Under the pieces are notes generated by a model. It saw nothing but the letters and a program-made list of their open reading frames with translations, had not been told where the DNA came from and did no database searches. The translations under genes were made by a program, and so were the position numbers. A DNA stretch of 64,000 bases, taken from contig NZ_CP132938.1 in assembly GCF_040358255.1 (NCBI RefSeq), forward strand, positions 3,968,001 to 4,032,000. The letters are read 5' to 3'. Below are positions 11,254-19,646 of this stretch, one piece after another; positions within the stretch are counted from its first letter, which is position 1, and every line of letters begins with the position of its first letter. Source of the stretch: Tunturibacter gelidoferens. Lineage in GTDB: Bacteria; Acidobacteriota; Terriglobia; Terriglobales; Acidobacteriaceae.

Positions 11254-12366
11254 GCGGCACGCTCGATCTGACGAGCCCACTGCCGCGGTGGCTGGCCTTC
11301 GAGCGCCTTCGCGATGGCTGCGATGTGCTCGGGCGTGTTGCCGCAGCAGCCGCCGGCGATGTTGATCAAGCCGGCTCGTGCAAAGTCGCCTAGATAACGA
11401 GCCATATCCTGCGGCCCGAGATCGAAGCCGGTCTCGGAGAGAGGATTTGGCAGACCGGCATTTGGGTAACAGGAGATCGCCACGTCAGCCTTCGTTGCCA
11501 GCTCGTCGAGGAAGGGATACATCAGATCAGGGCCGAGTGAGCAGTTCAGCCCTACGGACAAGGGCTTGACGTGCTGGACTGCGTTCCAGAATGCCTCTGT
11601 GGTCTGCGCGGAGATTAGTGTCTCGCCACCACGCCCGACTGCCGCCGAGATCATTACTGGCAGCTCCTTGTTGTTCGCGGTAAGGCCATCTTGATCGAAG
11701 ACCTCGCGGATGGCGACGAGTGCCGCTTTGGCATTCAGGGAGTCGAAGATCGTTTCGACCAGCAGCAGATCGGAGCCGCCGGCGATGAGGGCACGAACCT
11801 GCTGCATGTAGGCGGCTTTTACCTGATCGAAGGTGACAACCCGAAAGCCCGCATCGTCAGCATCGGGTGAGTTGGAGAGAGACGGTCAGCGGACCGATTG
11901 CGCCTGCTACGAAGCGCTGGCGGCCGGTTTCGTTCGCTACGCGGTCTGCCCATTCGCGGCACTGGCGTGCGGACTGCTCGTTGATCTCCCAGGCGAGATT
12001 GTTAAGCATCGGATCGTCGATGATCTTCTGGTAGAACTCCGGATCCTTTCGGCCGCCGTGCTCCCGCGGATCGTCTACGAAGAATTCGCTCTGGGTGATG
12101 CTGGTCGCGCCGAAGGTGTTGGTCTCGATGATGTCAGCACCGGCTTCCAAAAATCGACGATGGATGTCGGAGATCATCTTCGGCTGCGTCAGGGAGAAGA
12201 GGTCGCCGTTGTTGAGCAGGTCCTTTGTCGAGCCCTTGAATCGCTCCCCGCGGATGTCAGCTTCCTTCATGCCGTAGGTGCGAATCGTCGTGCCCATTGC
12301 ACCGTCGATGATGGCGATTCGGCTCTCGAAGATCTTTTCAAGAGGATGTTGGCTCGCTGTAGTCAT
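11250..12366 (-). pseudogene. metH: Homocysteine S-methyltransferase half of methionine synthase, frameshifted at a GA tract
   Basis: From the ATG at 12366 the frame gives the N-terminal half (AIIDGAMGTTIRTYG, GADIIETNTFGATSI, up to GPLTVSL), then shifts and stops at 11857. The other frame continues as NSPDADDAGFRVVTFDQVKAAYMQQ and ends at 11250 with all zinc ligands present (GLNCS and GGCCG). The break falls in (GA)4 at 11875-11882 (CT on the coding strand). Adding one CT unit restores GPLTVSLSNSPDADD, which matches the family. The interval is 1117 bases, not a multiple of three. This could be a real mutation, slippage-controlled switching, or a sequencing error. An extra in-frame start (12402) lies upstream. 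Without this domain the downstream MetH part cannot methylate homocysteine unless another copy exists. Confidence 0.82.
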
Positions 12367-12474
12367 TTCTATCTGATGTCCCTCACTCGTTGCGCGGTGC
12401 ACTGTCGCGCCCCGTCGTAGTGCGGAGAGCCACCAAGGCTCACCGTTTGGTTTTCACACATCAACGTGAATCTT

Positions 12475-12978
12475 TTAGGCGAGGATCTCTGCTTGATCTT
12501 TCTGAGATCGCACGGCGTCCGGAAGCATCGGGGTAGGAATGAGAAGATCTTCCTTGCGCATGACGAGGGTTGTGGCGTTGAGGCTGGCGAGTTCGAAGCC
12601 GTGACCGTGGGTGATGGCGTCGGTGGGGCATGCTTCGACACAGTAGCCGCAGAAGATGCAGCGGTTGTAGTCGATGTTGTAGACCTTGGCGTAACGCTCC
12701 GCGGAGGAGATGCGCGTCTCTTCGGTGTTCTCGGCGGCCTCGATATAGATGCAGTTCGACGGGCAGGCGGCGGCGCAGAGGAAGCAGGCGACACACTTCT
12801 CGAGACCATTCTCGTCGCGCTGCAGCTGGTGCTTGCCGCGGAAGCGCTCCTCAAATTTGGCTCCGCGCATGGGACCTTTGCCGTCGGGATAGTTCTCGAC
12901 TTCAGTCGGCTGGAAGACCTGCTTCAGCGTGATGCTCATACCTTTGGCAATGGCTGCGGCGTCGCGGACGATAGACAT
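12475..12978 (-). CDS. nuoI: NADH-quinone oxidoreductase subunit I (NuoI-like ferredoxin)
   Basis: The 167-residue protein has two 4Fe-4S motifs, CVACFLCAAACP and CIFCGYCVEACP, at the spacing of NuoI/TYKY, and the usual N-terminal amphipathic stretch. In complex I this subunit carries clusters N6a and N6b. No other nuo gene is nearby, so it is either a dispersed complex I gene or a related ferredoxin-like subunit. It starts 39 bases from a divergent gene and is followed, 108 bases on, by the metH pair on the same strand. Confidence 0.86.
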   Translation of the reverse strand: MSIVRDAAAIAKGMSITLKQVFQPTEVENYPDGKGPMRGAKFEERFRGKHQLQRDENGLEKCVACFLCAAACPSNCIYIEAAENTEETRISSAERYAKVYNIDYNRCIFCGYCVEACPTDAITHGHGFELASLNATTLVMRKEDLLIPTPMLPDAVRSQKDQAEILA

Positions 12979-13017
12979 GCCTTGAGTATACGACGGGGGC
13001 GCGGTAGGCTGAAAGCC

Positions 13018-13569
13018 ATGAAAAGAGCCGCTGTTTCCATACCGTTCCTGCTCGGCCTGTGCTTTGCTGGAATAAGCTTTTCAGCTGCAATCTCTCAGAC
13101 TGTTCCGATGGGGGTGATGGCGGAGCATCAGCACCCTCCTGCGCAGCCTTCAACAGGATTGGTACTAACTCTGGACGGTAAGGCGACGACGTTATCTGTG
13201 GCAGATCTGTCGGCAATGCCGCAGACGACGATAACTGTCCACAACGAACATACGAAGACCGATGAGACCTACTCCGGCGTGCTGCTGGGGGCAGTGCTGG
13301 CGAAGTATGGGTTACCCGTCGACAAGACGACCCACCAGAAGATGTTGCGGAGCTACCTCGTCGCTGAGGGGATGGATAAATATTGGGTGGTTTATTCGGT
13401 CACCGAAATTGAAGGATCGGAACATAACGGCACAGTGATCGTTGCAACCAGCATGGGAGGCAAACCGTTGGGCGAGGACGGGATGTTCAAGCTGGTCGAT
13501 AGCGAAGACAAAAAGCCGCAGCGGTGGGTGCGGAATCTGAGTGCGATTACAGTGAAGAGCGCGGAGTAG
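13018..13569 (+). CDS. Exported protein with an oxidoreductase molybdopterin-binding-like domain
   Basis: From the ATG at 13018 the protein has 183 residues. A signal peptide (about 1-27, ending FSAAISQ) precedes a domain with LTLDGKATTLSVADLSAMPQ, then SGVLLGAVLAKYGL and RWVRNLSAITV. This is the order of short sulfite-oxidase/YedY-fold proteins. The cysteine that ligates molybdenum in the enzymes is absent, so it probably does not do redox chemistry alone. It is divergent from nuoI with only 39 bases between start codons. The fold assignment comes from motif resemblance. Confidence 0.62.
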   Translation: MKRAAVSIPFLLGLCFAGISFSAAISQTVPMGVMAEHQHPPAQPSTGLVLTLDGKATTLSVADLSAMPQTTITVHNEHTKTDETYSGVLLGAVLAKYGLPVDKTTHQKMLRSYLVAEGMDKYWVVYSVTEIEGSEHNGTVIVATSMGGKPLGEDGMFKLVDSEDKKPQRWVRNLSAITVKSAE

Positions 13570-13684
13570 AGGACAGCTTTGTGATGCAACTTTTTAAGTG
13601 GCACCAAAATGTTCCAGGTTTCACACTCCTCTTTCACGCTGGCGCGTATTCTGGGTGGCAGTTTTCTGACCGCTGGAGGTCGCG

Positions 13685-14956
13685 ATGCGAAAAAAAACAC
13701 CTCGTCAGACTTTGCACTATGCCACCAAGAGCTTCGATGCAAACGCCAGGCCACTGCAATCGGGCGCCGCGGCCAACGACCAGCCAATCTTTTCGCAGCC
13801 TAAGCCTTCTCCCGACCCGATCGGTTTCAAAGATCCGGTCACCGACCAGAAATATCGAGGAATTGCCAGCGTTGAGCCCGTGCCCCAGCCGGCCGGAGGT
13901 GCGGTCGAGCCAGTCGTTACTCTGGAGCAGGTTTATGGGCAGGCAGGAGCTGGAGTCATCAAGGCGATTCAGCAGGCGAAGCAGATTGTCTTTCACTCGG
14001 TTGGGGACACCGGCAGTGTGACAGGACCGGCAACCCAGTCGCTGGTTGCCGACAAGATGGTGTCCGACTTCAGCGAAGCAAACGCGGCCGACGTTCCGTC
14101 GTTCTTCTTCCACCTGGGCGACGTCGTCTATTACTTCGGCGAAGCTACCTACTACTACGACCAGTTCTTCGAGCCTTACCGCGACTATCCCACACCCATC
14201 TTTGCGATCGCGGGGAATCATGATGGGGTGGTGTACCCGAAGGATCCGTCGCCTACGCTGGACGCCTTCCTGCGCAACTTCTGCTCGCCTACTGCAGCTC
14301 AATCGCCGGACTCCGGGAACCTGTTGCGCACCACGATGATCCAGCCCGGGGTGTACTTCACGCTGGAGGCTCCCTTCGTTCGAATCCTCGGCCTTTACAG
14401 CAATGTGCTGGAAGATCCCGGCGTTATCTCCGGCGAAAACGGGAACAACACTGCGCTCGACAACCGACAGATTGCATTTTTAACGGCGGCGCTTAAGCGA
14501 GTGAAGACTGAAAAATTTGCCGGCGCAGTGATCATCGCAGTGCATCATCCTCCGTTCACTGGAGGCGTGGAGCACGGAGGTAGTCCCCTGATGCTGGTGG
14601 ATATTGACGCAGCCTGCACAGCGGCGGGAGTGTGGCCGCATGCGGTCTTCTCCGGCCATGCGCACAACTACCAGCGTTACACGCGCACAGTCAACAAACT
14701 CCAGATACCGTTTATCGTCGCAGGTTGCGGAGGGCACAATCCGCTTTCGGCGATGCGGGGCACCTTCCGAACACCTTTCAAGATCGACAACACTTTGACT
14801 CTCGAGAGCTACGATGCGACCGACTTCGGATACCTTCGTGTGATCGTGAATGCGACGACGATGACCGTGGAGTATCATCCGCAGAGCGACGGGGGCACCA
14901 CCAAGACGCCCAATGATCAAGTGACGATTGCACTTGCAACACAAACCATAAGCTGA
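13685..14956 (+). CDS. Calcineurin-like metallophosphoesterase
   Basis: The 423-residue protein carries the metallophosphoesterase ligands in order: HSVGDTG, FHLGDVVYYFG, AIAGNHDG, AVHHPPFTGG and SGHAHNYQRY. These bind a dinuclear metal centre. Together they match the purple-acid-phosphatase-like group more than nucleases. The first 80 residues are Lys/Pro/Ala-rich with no clear signal peptide. The ATG is preceded by CTGGAGG. It converges on ubiD with 26 bases between stops. The natural substrate is unknown. Confidence 0.87.
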   Translation: MRKKTPRQTLHYATKSFDANARPLQSGAAANDQPIFSQPKPSPDPIGFKDPVTDQKYRGIASVEPVPQPAGGAVEPVVTLEQVYGQAGAGVIKAIQQAKQIVFHSVGDTGSVTGPATQSLVADKMVSDFSEANAADVPSFFFHLGDVVYYFGEATYYYDQFFEPYRDYPTPIFAIAGNHDGVVYPKDPSPTLDAFLRNFCSPTAAQSPDSGNLLRTTMIQPGVYFTLEAPFVRILGLYSNVLEDPGVISGENGNNTALDNRQIAFLTAALKRVKTEKFAGAVIIAVHHPPFTGGVEHGGSPLMLVDIDAACTAAGVWPHAVFSGHAHNYQRYTRTVNKLQIPFIVAGCGGHNPLSAMRGTFRTPFKIDNTLTLESYDATDFGYLRVIVNATTMTVEYHPQSDGGTTKTPNDQVTIALATQTIS

Positions 14957-14982
14957 GTGGTTCGCGGGGAAACTTACCGGTC

Positions 14983-16590
14983 TCACTCGATGCCGAGCTT
15001 CTTCCAGATAGCATCGACTTTGGTCTTTACTTCCGCGTCCATTGTGAGCATCGGCGGCCACGGGCGATTGAAGCCTTCGGCGGCCCACTTGCGCGTAGCA
15101 TCGATGCCCATCTTGCTGCCGAAGTTCGGTAGGCGGCTGGCGTGGTCGAGCGAGTCGACGGGACCAAGGGTGAACTGGATGTCGCGTTCGGGATCAATGT
15201 TGTTGGTTGTGCGGAGGGTGACCTCGGCGAGGTCCTGCACGTCGCAGTCTTCATCGACGACGATGATGCACTTGGTGAACATCGCCTGGCCCATGGCCCA
15301 GATGCCGTTCATGATCTTCCTTGCATGGCCGGCATAGGATTTTTTGATCGAGACAATCATGAGGTTGTGGAAGACACCCTCGGCGGGAAGATTGACGTCG
15401 ACGATCTCCGGCAATGTCAGTTGCATGAGCGGGAGAAAGATGCGCTCGACGGCCTTGCCCATCCAGGCGTCCTCCATGGGCGGCTTGCCAACGATCGTGG
15501 CTGCGTAGATGGGATCTTTGCGATGGGTGATGCAGGTGATGTGGAAGACGGGGTACTCGTCCTGCATGGTGTAGAAGCCAGTGTGGTCGCCGAAAGGGCC
15601 TTCGGTGCGGAGTTCGCCTAATTCGACATAGCCTTCGAGGATGTACTCGGCGTTGGCTGGCACTTCAAGGTCCACGGTCTCGGCCTTGACGAGTTCGAGC
15701 GGCTTCTGGCGGAGGAAGCCGGCGATGAGGTACTCCTCGACGTCGGGTGGGGCGGGCACGATGGCACTGAAGGTCGTGGCGGGGTCGGTGCCGATGGCTA
15801 CGGCGACCTCCATTCGGTCTTCGCGAATCCTGGTGACGGTCGTGGTGGTGAGGGTGTCGAGGGAGGATGCGGCGGCGGTTCCGCCGGCGGTGATCGCCAT
15901 CAGGTCGACGCGGGCGGCGGAGTCGGGAGAGGCCTCCCGAAGGCGCTCGCGCATGTGTTCGGCGGCGACTTTCTGGCGCTGCCAGTGCATGCCCGTGGTC
16001 TTGCCGTCGTATACCTGCATGCGGTACATACCTACGTTGCGCTTGCCGGATTTGGGGTCGCGCGTAATGACGCAAGGGAGGGTGATGAACGGGCCGCCAT
16101 CCTGCGGCCACGTCTTTAGGATCGGCAGTTCGAGGAGATTAACGTCATCGCCACGATGGATGACTTGTTTACACGGAGCGTCTTTGGCGGAGACTACCTT
16201 GGGGAAGAAGCTGCCGACTTCGGCCAGCGTCGGCAGGAGCTTGAGCTTGTCCATGAAGTTGGTCGGCATCTGCGGCTTGATGAGGGTGCGGATGCGGTCG
16301 GCGATAGCGTCGAGCGAGTCGGTCTCGAGCGCAAGCCTCATGCGGCGTTCGCTGCCGAACTGATTCATCAGAACACGTGCGCCGGGATAGCCTTCTACGT
16401 TTTCGAAGAGGAGCGCGGGGCCGCCCGCCTTGGCTGTGCCTCGACCTAGTTTGGCGGTGCGGTCGGCGATCTCTGCCATCTCGAGATCGGGAGAGACCTC
16501 GATTGTGATGCGCTTCAGTTCTCCGGCCTTCTCAAGCTGCTTAATCCATTCGCGTAGATCGTTGTAGGCCAATTCCCTCTCCTGGCTCAT
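14983..16590 (-). CDS. ubiD: UbiD-family decarboxylase
   Basis: The 535-residue protein matches UbiD throughout: MNQFGSERRMRLAL, the NVGMYRMQVYD region, VAVAIGTDPATTFSAI, the GPFGDHTGFY loop and a C-terminal NPERDIQF-type segment with PRPWPPMLTMD. These enzymes use prenylated FMN to decarboxylate aromatic or alpha,beta-unsaturated acids. The best-known role is in ubiquinone or menaquinone synthesis. The flavin prenyltransferase UbiX is not in the window. Acidobacteria make menaquinone, so the exact substrate is open. Confidence 0.9.
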   Translation of the reverse strand: MSQERELAYNDLREWIKQLEKAGELKRITIEVSPDLEMAEIADRTAKLGRGTAKAGGPALLFENVEGYPGARVLMNQFGSERRMRLALETDSLDAIADRIRTLIKPQMPTNFMDKLKLLPTLAEVGSFFPKVVSAKDAPCKQVIHRGDDVNLLELPILKTWPQDGGPFITLPCVITRDPKSGKRNVGMYRMQVYDGKTTGMHWQRQKVAAEHMRERLREASPDSAARVDLMAITAGGTAAASSLDTLTTTTVTRIREDRMEVAVAIGTDPATTFSAIVPAPPDVEEYLIAGFLRQKPLELVKAETVDLEVPANAEYILEGYVELGELRTEGPFGDHTGFYTMQDEYPVFHITCITHRKDPIYAATIVGKPPMEDAWMGKAVERIFLPLMQLTLPEIVDVNLPAEGVFHNLMIVSIKKSYAGHARKIMNGIWAMGQAMFTKCIIVVDEDCDVQDLAEVTLRTTNNIDPERDIQFTLGPVDSLDHASRLPNFGSKMGIDATRKWAAEGFNRPWPPMLTMDAEVKTKVDAIWKKLGIE

Positions 16591-16923
16591 GCCGGTGCGG
16601 TGAAGCAGGTATCCCCACTCCCCCGAAAAGTATGCAAAGTCTTCGATCCAAATGGCTTAGATGTATACTCCAAGTGGACTGAACTCTTGTCTCTCCTTCA
16701 GTTTAGCTGCTGCAAGGGGTTGGTTGTGTCAAGTCCCGTGGATTGCATTTCAGAGGATGATGATTTCCTGCATCGTTTTCAGGAACTCTGCCGGCATGGA
16801 CGGACGCTGAACTATGGTGGGACGGCGTTGCTGGAACATAAACAGGTTGGAGGTGTCTAACAGAGTACGGCCGTATTCCTCGCTGGATGCGCACCTTGGA
16901 TCCGAACGCTGGAGGGTGCTTCT
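16591..16923. other. Intergenic region between divergent ubiD and a TonB-family gene
   Basis: This 333-bp region should hold the promoters for both flanking genes. A TATACT-like hexamer occurs near 16664, and GGAGGG precedes the downstream ATG. An 86-residue open frame across it (16600-16860) has no recognisable features and was not called. No convincing operator or repeat was seen. Confidence 0.4.
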
Positions 16924-17661
16924 ATGTTTGAGGAAAGTCTTGTGGAGTCGCGTGCAGGAGAAGTCTCGGCGAGCAAGCGGTGGACGACGGCAGCGTCGAT
17001 CAGCTTGCAGTTTGCCGTTGTCGGCTTAGTGATCGCTTTGCCCTTGATGCATCCGGAGGTGCTGCCGTTTTCTGTGGAAGCTCCGAAGATGCTGCTGCCG
17101 TTGCTGCCGAAGCCGCCTGCGCCTCCGTTGCGGGTGCAGCGGGTTACGGAGGCCGCTACGAGTTTTGCAACGGCGGCTCCGCCTCAGCCGGCGATCCTTC
17201 CGGCGCGGCTCCCGGGCAGAGGGGTTAGGGCGGTGGAAGAGCCTTCGCTCCTCGATCCCGGCAGCATGGGGATGCCCTATGGGTTGCCGATTGGGCTTAG
17301 CGTGAGAGAGTATGGGCCGCATCCGGGTGTGTCTGTGGGGCCGGGAGTGGGTTCGGAGGGAGCTCTGCATAAGACGATTAATGTCTCGACAGGGGTCTCG
17401 CAGGGATTGTTGATTGCGCCGATTCGTCCGGTGTATCCGGCGATTGCCAGGGCTGCTCATGTGGAGGGAACGGTGGTCGTGGAGGCGGTGATCTCGCGAG
17501 GCGGAACCATCGAGAGCCTGCACGTACTCAGCGGACCGGTGATGCTGCAAAGCGCAGCGATGGATGCCATACGAGCGGCGCGATACCGGCCTTACCGGTT
17601 GAACGGGGAGGCTGTGGATGTTCAGACGACGATTACGGTCAATTTTCGGATGGGGGTCTGA
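16924..17661 (+). CDS. TonB-family energy transducer
   Basis: The 245-residue protein has an N-terminal cytoplasmic segment, one membrane helix at about residues 20-40, a proline/alanine-rich periplasmic stretch (60-110), and a C-terminal TonB domain (about 165-245) with the hallmark YPAIARAAHVEGTVVVEAVI and a YRPYRLNGEAV ending. TonB couples the proton gradient to outer-membrane receptors such as the one at 57-60 kb. ExbB and ExbD are not adjacent. GGAGGG precedes the ATG. It may be one of several TonB paralogues, as usual in this group. Confidence 0.83.
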   Translation: MFEESLVESRAGEVSASKRWTTAASISLQFAVVGLVIALPLMHPEVLPFSVEAPKMLLPLLPKPPAPPLRVQRVTEAATSFATAAPPQPAILPARLPGRGVRAVEEPSLLDPGSMGMPYGLPIGLSVREYGPHPGVSVGPGVGSEGALHKTINVSTGVSQGLLIAPIRPVYPAIARAAHVEGTVVVEAVISRGGTIESLHVLSGPVMLQSAAMDAIRAARYRPYRLNGEAVDVQTTITVNFRMGV

Positions 17662-17670
17662 AGCAACCGG

Positions 17671-17767
17671 GTCCTGCCGGACGGGCGCCCTACGCGGGCA
17701 GCGGTCACTTCGTGACGGGTGTACCTTGTCCTGCAACGATGAGCGGCATGGCCCTCCCGTTGGTCGG
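17671..17767 (+). repeat. Palindromic 3'-end element, half copy 1
   Basis: Left half of the seven-copy element: GTCCTGCCGGACGGG, then a GTCACTTCGTGAC hairpin, then CCTCCCGTTGGTCGG. It begins 9 bases after the TonB-family stop and lies between convergent genes. The right arm is missing. Confidence 0.85.
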
Positions 17768-17792
17768 GATACTGTCGGATACTGCCCTCGAC

Positions 17793-18815
17793 TTACATGG
17801 AGGGGACGGCGGATTTGGAGTCAGCCGGAAGAATCTCCTGGACGACATCGGCGCTTGGCGCCTCGGTGACGTAATCGACCAACGGGAAGCCTGCTTCTTT
17901 CCAGCCATCGAAGCCGCCGCGGAGAGGGCGAACTCGATAGACACCCATCTTGTGCAACTGCAAGGCAAGCTTGGCGCTGGTCTCTTCGCTGGGGCAGGTG
18001 CAGTAGAGGATGACATCGCGGTCGCGGGGAATAATCTCGCTGTGCGCTTTGAGTTCATTCGGGCCGATACGAAGTGCGCCGGGAAGCACGCGCGGATCGG
18101 GAAGATAGTCGAGGGGATGGCGCAGGTCAACGATGAAGGGAGGTGTATTCCCGCTGGCTTCGGCTGCGTCGAGCATCGCCTTCAGCTCGGTTGGCTCGAG
18201 ACGCAGTTCGCGAACCTGCTGGAGGAACTTGCGTTGTTTCCAAATGCGGTGAGCGAGGAAGCCGAGGACCATCAGGGCGAAGATGAAGAAGGCAAAGTGA
18301 CCGAGCCAGTGAAGGAAGGGCGCGCTCTTCTTGGCGACATCGCCGAAGAATCGGCCAGCGAGGATGAAGGTCTCTCCCCAGATGAAAGAGCCAGCGAGAT
18401 CCCACATGAGGAACTTGGGATAGGGCATGCCGGTCTGGCCGGCGATGGGAGCGGCGACGGTGCTGAGCCCGGGGACAAACTTCGCGAAGAGCAGAGTGAC
18501 CGGACCGCGGCGGGTGAAGTAACCCTCTGTCTTACTGACGCAGGTGGAGGCTTCAAACGACAGCCGGCAAAGCAGTTTCAGAACGCTGTTGCCAAAGCGC
18601 CGACCGAGCGCGAACCAGATGGTGTCCGCGATGAGGCAGGCAAACAGGACCGCGATGACGACATAGAGGTGGCTGACGGTGTGAGTCGCACTGAGAGTGC
18701 CCGCAGTGAGCAAGACAGGGATGCTTGGAATGGGAATTCCGACCTGCTCCACCAATACCCAAAGGAAGACGATCAGGTAGGCGTAATGGACGAAGAATGC
18801 GAGTGCGATCGGCAT
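17793..18815 (-). CDS. DedA-family membrane protein fused to a rhodanese domain
   Basis: From the ATG at 18815 the protein has 340 residues. The DedA/SNARE-associated domain (about 1-200) shows IADTIWFALGRRFG and FAKFVPGLSTVAAPIAGQTGM with several hydrophobic helices. DedA proteins recycle undecaprenyl phosphate and other lipid carriers. The C-terminal 110 residues form a rhodanese-like domain (FIVDLRHPLDYLPDPRVLPGA) with a cysteine in the active loop YCTCPSEETS, so sulfurtransferase or related chemistry is possible. It converges on the TonB gene across a palindromic element. An in-frame upstream extension runs through a tRNA-like remnant and is probably not translated. Confidence 0.85.
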   Translation of the reverse strand: MPIALAFFVHYAYLIVFLWVLVEQVGIPIPSIPVLLTAGTLSATHTVSHLYVVIAVLFACLIADTIWFALGRRFGNSVLKLLCRLSFEASTCVSKTEGYFTRRGPVTLLFAKFVPGLSTVAAPIAGQTGMPYPKFLMWDLAGSFIWGETFILAGRFFGDVAKKSAPFLHWLGHFAFFIFALMVLGFLAHRIWKQRKFLQQVRELRLEPTELKAMLDAAEASGNTPPFIVDLRHPLDYLPDPRVLPGALRIGPNELKAHSEIIPRDRDVILYCTCPSEETSAKLALQLHKMGVYRVRPLRGGFDGWKEAGFPLVDYVTEAPSADVVQEILPADSKSAVPSM

Positions 18816-18839
18816 AAAGGTGTACTTCTTACAGATGAT

Positions 18840-18868
18840 TGGAGCTGGCGGTTGGATGCGAACCCAAC
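18840..18868 (-). other. tRNA 3'-end-like fragment
   Basis: On the minus strand this reads as a T arm (GTTGG, loop GTTCGCAT, CCAAC) followed by CGCCAGC and TCCA, like the last 30 bases of a tRNA of the Thr/Gly type. The loop is one base too long and no matching 5' acceptor (GCTGGCG) occurs within 100 bases upstream, so there is no intact tRNA. It could be an integration scar. Confidence 0.4.
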
Positions 18869-18882
18869 TGACATTAACATAC

Positions 18883-18913
18883 ACAGCCCGGACGCTTCGC
18901 GCGACCGGGCTGT
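18883..18913. terminator. Hairpin downstream of dps
   Basis: ACAGCCCGG (18883-18891) and CCGGGCTGT (18905-18913) are perfect 9-bp arms. A short T run follows on the plus strand, and it lies after the dps stop on the minus strand. It probably terminates dps, though the minus-side T run is weak. A second T-loop-like snippet sits at 18931-18948. Confidence 0.55.
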
Positions 18914-18966
18914 TTCGTTGAAGCGTAAAAGCCAGGATTCGAACTACCGCCCGGCTACTACCCCTC

Positions 18967-18996
18967 GATTATTTTTCAAGGGATTATTTTTCAAGG
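18967..18996. repeat. 15-bp tandem duplication at the dps stop codon
   Basis: GATTATTTTTCAAGG occurs twice in direct succession (18967-18981 and 18982-18996). The inner copy contains the dps stop codon and last residues; the outer copy is a non-coding duplicate. Confidence 0.9.
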
Positions 18997-19580
18997 ATCA
19001 AAGGCATCTCGACCAGATGCTGGCCGATGAACCAGGACTGCAGTTCGTTGGGACGGAGGATATCGCTGACGACCAGATCGTTGGTGCCCTGGTCGCCCGC
19101 CTTATCGGCTAGATCTGAGATGTCCAGGCAGCTTTGAATGATGACCTTATGGGCTTCAAGGAGGCGGGAGATCTGCACCGGAACCTCTTCTCTGCCGCGC
19201 GGCGGTCGCTGGATGCGGGTGATCTCCGCAACGTCGCCGCCCATGGCGATGGTGACGCCGCCGAGAAGCTGAACTCGCTCGGCGATGGTGTCGACCATCT
19301 CGACCTGCTCGTCGAAGTGCTTGTCGAAGAGGAGATGAAGCTGGTAGAAGGTCGGACCGGTCACCTGCCAGTGATGCTTCTTGTACATGTCGCGCAATAC
19401 GATCGAGTCGGCGAGAAGCTGATTGAGCTGGGCGACCATATCGGCCCGGACCTTCGCGCTCAACGGGTGAGGCATATCCTGGACCACGGAGCCGTACTTC
19501 TGAATCTCCTTCGCGTGTGCGTGCCAGTGCGGCGCTACGTTCGCGTCGCTCGAACTTGCTTTCTTAATTGCAACTGCCAT
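18984..19580 (-). CDS. dps: Dps-family ferritin-like DNA-protection protein
   Basis: The 198-residue protein shows the Dps ferroxidase pattern: a conserved helix with YKKHHWQVTGPTFYQLHLLFDKHFDEQVEMVDTIAER is visible in pieces such as HHWQVTG and FDEQVEMVDTIAER, with His, Asp and Glu ligands at the dimer interface. Dps stores iron, consumes peroxide and binds DNA under stress. A basic N-terminal tail (AIKKASSS) fits DNA binding. Two ATGs are adjacent; the second gives better spacing (six bases) to GAGG. It follows the HlyD-like gene on the same strand. Confidence 0.92.
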   Translation of the reverse strand: MAVAIKKASSSDANVAPHWHAHAKEIQKYGSVVQDMPHPLSAKVRADMVAQLNQLLADSIVLRDMYKKHHWQVTGPTFYQLHLLFDKHFDEQVEMVDTIAERVQLLGGVTIAMGGDVAEITRIQRPPRGREEVPVQISRLLEAHKVIIQSCLDISDLADKAGDQGTNDLVVSDILRPNELQSWFIGQHLVEMPLILEK

Positions 19581-19646
19581 CATCCACCTCGTAAAAATTG
19601 GCTTTCAGTTGTCAGATGCCGCAGAGAACGAGTCGGTTTCCCTCGA

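Noticed and set aside
12403..12474. Possible SAM/SAH riboswitch upstream of metH
   Set aside because: Two small hairpins (GAGCC/GGCTC and GCGCG/CGCGC) are present, but I could not match any known aptamer core.
18816..18884. N-terminal extension of the DedA gene
   Set aside because: The residues VSWVRIQPPAPI are the translation of a tRNA-like 3' end, so the ATG at 18815 is the likely start.
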